A DNA stretch of 64,000 nucleotides, taken from assembly GCA_051294375.1 (NCBI GenBank), contig CM119266.1, positions 20,280,341-20,344,340 on the forward strand. Reading direction: 5' to 3'. Positions 60,351 to 64,000 of the stretch are shown here, in pieces (position 1 is the first letter of the stretch; each line of letters opens with the position of its first letter). The position numbers were made by a program, and so were the translations under genes. Below the pieces are notes generated by a model, which was given only the letters and a program-made list of their open reading frames with translations, had not been told where the DNA came from and ran no database searches. This stretch comes from Paraspadella gotoi. Its lineage: Eukaryota; Chaetognatha.

Positions 60351-62411
60351 AGAGAGAGAGAGAGAGAGTTGATAAGAGACTAACGTCAGCCATTCGAAAC
60401 TTTCTCTCCGCTTAAAAGTGGCGGTGATGTTGATTAGGAAGCGACTTTAATGTCGCAGTAATTCTTTTTCTCGCGGAGAAGAAAGTTCGGAAAAAAAGGG
60501 GGCGCGCTCGTGTCCCTTAACGCTGAGTATTTTGCACGCGCGGGGCTCGCACGTAATGAGCATGTGATTAAAACCGTAATTAATTGAAATAAATTCGTTA
60601 AAAAGAAAAATCAGTAGTAAAAGTAAAGAAAAGATCCGTCTACGGTTTCTACAAGAGATGGCGCTATTTTTCATCCGAGACGACACTCTCTCACCTGCCG
60701 ACCCTGCCAACGCTCCCGACGCCGCCGAAGCTGCCGTCGCTGCCGTCGCTGCCGTCGCTGCCGACGTTGCAGCCGTCAACGCCGCCACCGACACTGTCAA
60801 GCTCCCTACGCCGCCGATGCTGCCGTCGCTGCCGACGTCGGCAATGACGCCGCCACCGACGCTGCCGACGTCGCCGATGACGCTGCCGACGCTGGCGACG
60901 CAGCGGGTTCTCTCGCGTCCAGGGAAATGAATCGAGCGCCACTTGAAAAAAAGATTAAGCGGAGCCGAAAATTCTGGAAACTTAATTCGCCTCCTCATTT
61001 TTAATCATTTTTGTTTCTCTCTCTCTCTNNNNNNNNNNNNNNNNNNNNNNNNNNNNNNNNNNNNNNNNNNNNNNNNNNNNNNNNNNNNNNNNNNNNNNNN
61101 NNNNNNNNNNNNNNNNNNNNNNNNNNNNNNNNNNNNNNNNNNNNNNNNNNNNNNNNNNNNNNNNNNNNNNNNNNNNNNNNNNNNNNNNNNNNNNNNNNNN
61201 NNNNNNNNNNNNNNNCTGAGTCGCCAATTTTTTTCTTTCATCCTTTTTCTCTAATTTTATCTGGACTCAACAGAAATCTTCTCTACCCTCGACCACCGCT
61301 GACGCTTTACATACGTATGTACAATACAATACAATACAATTGTACATACATACTCCCTTTGAATTTACTCATTTTTACTCTTCCCTACTCTTCTACTACA
61401 TTTTCCACTTTCTCACCAATTTCATCCACCTTCTACTCAATACATATCGNNNNNNNNNNNNNNNNNNNNNNNNNNNNNNNNNNNNNNNNNNNNNNNNNNN
61501 NNNNNNNNNNNNNNNNNNNNNNNNNNNNNNNNNNNNNNNNNNNNNNNNNNNNNNNNNNNNNNNNNNNNNNNNNNNNNNNNNNNNNNNNNNNNNNNNNNNN
61601 NNNNNNNNNNNNNNNNNNNNNNNNNNNNNNNNNNNNNNNNNNNNNNNNNNNNNNNNNNNNNNNNNNNNNNNNNNNNNNNNNNNNNNNNNNNNNNNNNNNN
61701 NNNNNNNNNNNNNNNNNNNNNNNNNNNNNNNNNNNNNNNNNNNNNNNNNNNNNNNNNNNNNNNNNNNNNNNNNNNNNNNNNNNNNNNNNNNNNNNNNNNN
61801 NNNNNNNNNNNNNNNNNNNNNNNNNNNNNNNNNNNNNNNNNNNNNNNNNNNNNNNNNNNNNNNNNNNNNNNNNNNNNNNNNNNNNNNNNNNNNNNNNNNN
61901 NNNNNNNNNNNNNNNNNNNNNNNNNNNNNNNNNNNNNNNNNNNNNNNNNNNNNNNNNNNNNNNNNNNNNNNNNNNNNNNNNNNNNNNNNNNNNNNNNNNN
62001 NNNNNNNNNNNNNNNNNNNNNNNNNNNNNNNNNNNNNNNNNNNNNNNNNNNNNNNNNNNNNNNNNNNNNNNNNNNNNNNNNNNNNNNNNNNNNNNNNNNN
62101 NNNNNNNNNNNNNNNNNNNNNNNNNNNNNNNNNNNNNNNNNNNNNNNNNNNNNNNNNNNNNNNNNNNNNNNNNNNCAGCCGCAGCCGCCGCAGTGAGAGC
62201 AGACGCCCTTCGTCCTCGCCCTCGACTTTACGGTCGACGTCTCGTTCGAGATCGATGAGGCTGTCGCTCGCTTATCGTCTTCATCGTCGTCGTCGTCGTC
62301 GTCGTGATTTGATCGTCGCCACCAATCGATGCTCCTGTCTCCCCAGTCATCACGACCACCGGGAGAGATAGTCGGAGAGAGTTCACCAATCTCTTTCCGA
62401 AAATGTTAAAT

Positions 62412-62545
62412 CGGTACAACCAACATAAAAAAATATCCATTCATTTAATAAATATGTGTAAGTCATTGACTTTGGACAGGCGATGGTGTTTTAATAGAGT
62501 GCAATAAAGTGGTATAATATTTAAAAAATATGTTTTAATTGTATA
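62412..62545 (-). repeat. R1 fragment (C2)
   Basis: Shares CGGTACAACCAACATAAAAA, TGGACAGGCGATGGTGTTTTA and GTGGTATAATATTT with the element interior at 50,690-50,960, with about 130 bp of the interior missing. Confidence 0.65.
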
Positions 62546-63229
62546 AAATGGGTAAATTTTTGTACGAGTAGAGAGAAATTGACTCGCTTTTGGGAATTTA
62601 AAAAAAAAATTATACTTATAAATTCAGTAAAAAAAAGACTATTTTCAATCAAAAAACACATCGGAGAGTAATTTTTTCACAAAATTGAAAGCATGTTATC
62701 CAAATAAATAAATTGTTCGAAACTCATTTTTCAACTTAACAATGATTTTATAATAATGGCGTTAAGTCCCCGTCAAACTTCAATGTAATCAATAACAAAA
62801 ACCATTTTTGAGATATGATCGAAATCGTTTACGGCGCGAGGCTCAGTCAGTCAGTCACTCTGACCCCAACGTCGCCGTTTAATTTAATCTCATCCAATTA
62901 GTTGACCTTTTGTCTGAGGCCGACGTTTTCAAAGAGGCGAGGGTAAGGGACCGAGAAGAGGATCGTGGGTAAGGCGCCTTGGGAAGAGGAAAAGTCGGTA
63001 AGGAATATGTGGACCAGTAAATGCAGGAGCCAAATGGGAGAAAGAAGAGGAGCGGGACGAGAGGTCGGGAGGTTAACCCAGAATTTAAAATAAGGAAACT
63101 GAGTTTCTCATTCATTCTTGCTTATTCGGAGTTTTTCTCGTGCCAAGACGATTCATGAACATCCTACTAGAAATAAAAATACACAAACTGGAAAATTATT
63201 TGTGCTTTCGAACGATTAATCCCGAGAAG

Positions 63230-64000
63230 ATGAAGATCTTGCATTCTGTCGTGGTTATGTTTTCTCTTGCTTTTACGAGTACTTCGCTACCATTAATTCA
63301 AGGTAAGAACTTAGCAGTTTACTTTTTATTTTTGCTCAAGTAACACCCACGAGATTGAATATTCTATATATATTATATTATATTATATATATATTATATA
63401 ATGTACCATATTGTTTCAGACTTGAGTTAAAAATCGTATTTACATGCTATATTATTGTAATAAAGATTTATTAATAATAGAATGTTGAACCTTTTATTTC
63501 ATATCTTAAATAATAGGATAATTTAAGCTCGAAATTCTTATTATATTAAAAATTTTAAATAATTAAATCAAATTGAAATAATTTCTAATTTTCTGACTGC
63601 CTGGAGTTTCCAGTTCCGTTGGGAAACGTTTTTCTTACTCATTCTAATAATAGAAATAATAATAATAATAAAACTTAAAAATTCCTTTTTTTGGATTGGT
63701 TTTAGAATCCATTAAAAAAAATTGTTTAAAAATTTCTATTCATTAATAATTGAACATTTTTATATCCAACTGTGTTCTCAATGAAGCATGAAACGTTGGG
63801 TAATTTTTAAGTTCATACATTTTAAATAAATGTAGAACCCTTGGATTGAAACCAAGTCTTTAATAAATTGTGCCCTTTTTGATCTCAGACGAGAAAACGA
63901 TCAAAGGCCTCGGCCAACTCTACGGCGAATTCTACAAAATCTTCAAGCGCCTCTCACCCTCGAGCGGACGATCACACGGCGCCTTCTCTCTCGTCTCCAA
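63230..64000 (+). CDS. Small secreted protein, unknown family, 5' part (two exons, cut by window end)
   Basis: Exon 1 is 63,230-63,302 and encodes MKILHSVVVMFSLAF and nine further residues ending LPLIQ, a typical signal peptide (Lys at position 2, hydrophobic core, Ser/Thr-rich end). The donor is CAAG|GTAAG. The intron is 586 bp. Exon 2 starts after GATCTCAG at 63,889, and splicing completes a GAC codon (Asp) and keeps the frame to the window end. The mature N-terminus reads DEKTIKGLGQLYGEFYKIFK, then RLSPSSGRSHGAFSLVSK, a basic amphipathic stretch. No family was recognised. The start codon has a GAGAAG upstream context. Secretion is inferred from the leader. Confidence 0.7.

Larger units (their letters stand above)
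60351..64000. repeat. Tandem unit C2 (runs off the right edge)
   Basis: Second copy of the C unit, with gaps 61,029-61,215 and 61,450-62,175 in its repeat tracts. It carries the intact reading of the secreted-protein gene. Large identical stretches with C1 are broken by one-base indels. Confidence 0.88.

Noticed and set aside
61011-62371. ORFs of 343 and 415 codons
   Set aside because: Two N gaps supply most of the length; the remainder is CT repeat and low-complexity sequence.

Overview
The window reads as nuclear DNA of an animal, most likely an arthropod, though the species cannot be named. The signs are spliceosomal introns with GTAAG/GTGAG donors and CAG acceptors, TA-flanked Tc1/mariner-type elements, very long GA/CT and CGA-type microsatellites, and very low gene density. 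No rRNA, tRNA, CRISPR array or bacterial operon was seen. Thirteen N gaps interrupt the sequence, three of them exactly 25 bases. Most long open frames are microsatellite or N-run artefacts.

Layout. 1-4.6 kb: purine-rich non-genic DNA with a 24-bp minisatellite at the left edge. About 4.6-10.2 kb: a unit of roughly 2.8 kb present twice in tandem. 10.6-11.2 kb: a weak LTR-like sequence. 11.2-20.3 kb: simple repeats, gaps, a GC-rich island at 14.1-14.7 kb and a 24-bp minisatellite. 20.3-50.3 kb: a large unit present twice (A, about 20.3-38.95 kb; B, about 38.96-50.35 kb). Copy A contains a block (about 20.86-31.9 kb) whose differences from B look like uncorrected long-read error, plus an extra inverted segment. 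50.6-51.5 kb: a TA-flanked element with inverted ends. 51.5-51.8 kb: a promoter-like motif cluster. 52-56 kb: microsatellites. 56.2-64 kb: a roughly 4.1-kb unit present twice (C1, C2) across a 25-N gap.

The main discovery is a pair of paralogous minus-strand genes in unit B, called mgcA (41,809-44,961; six exons, 275 aa) and mgcB (46,802-48,209; five exons, 193 aa) in this text only. Neither was recognised as a known family. Each begins with an MGC(A/G)KSK acylation signal, has a variable low-complexity middle, then one hydrophobic segment followed by GAAARWY, and ends in a conserved domain of about 70 residues containing LCTH, YRRYAWV, GHHD, RQKEGA and RVP.TDV. The last three exons share splice phases, and the last two have identical lengths (57 and 157 bp). 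Damaged copies of both genes lie in unit A, and an inverted damaged copy of mgcB lies at about 22.6-24.2 kb. The inferred product is an acylated, single-pass membrane protein of unknown function.

The second gene is a small secreted-protein gene at the right edge (from 63,230, cut by the window end), with a damaged copy in C1. Regulatory candidates include three CACGTG E-boxes and a 60-bp x3 array upstream of mgcB, a tandem Grainyhead-type AACCGGTT array with a TATA box near 51.7 kb, and a duplicated CRE near 19.95 kb. All three tandem duplications may be assembly artefacts (unmerged haplotypes or overlapping contig ends). This matters for any copy-number claim.
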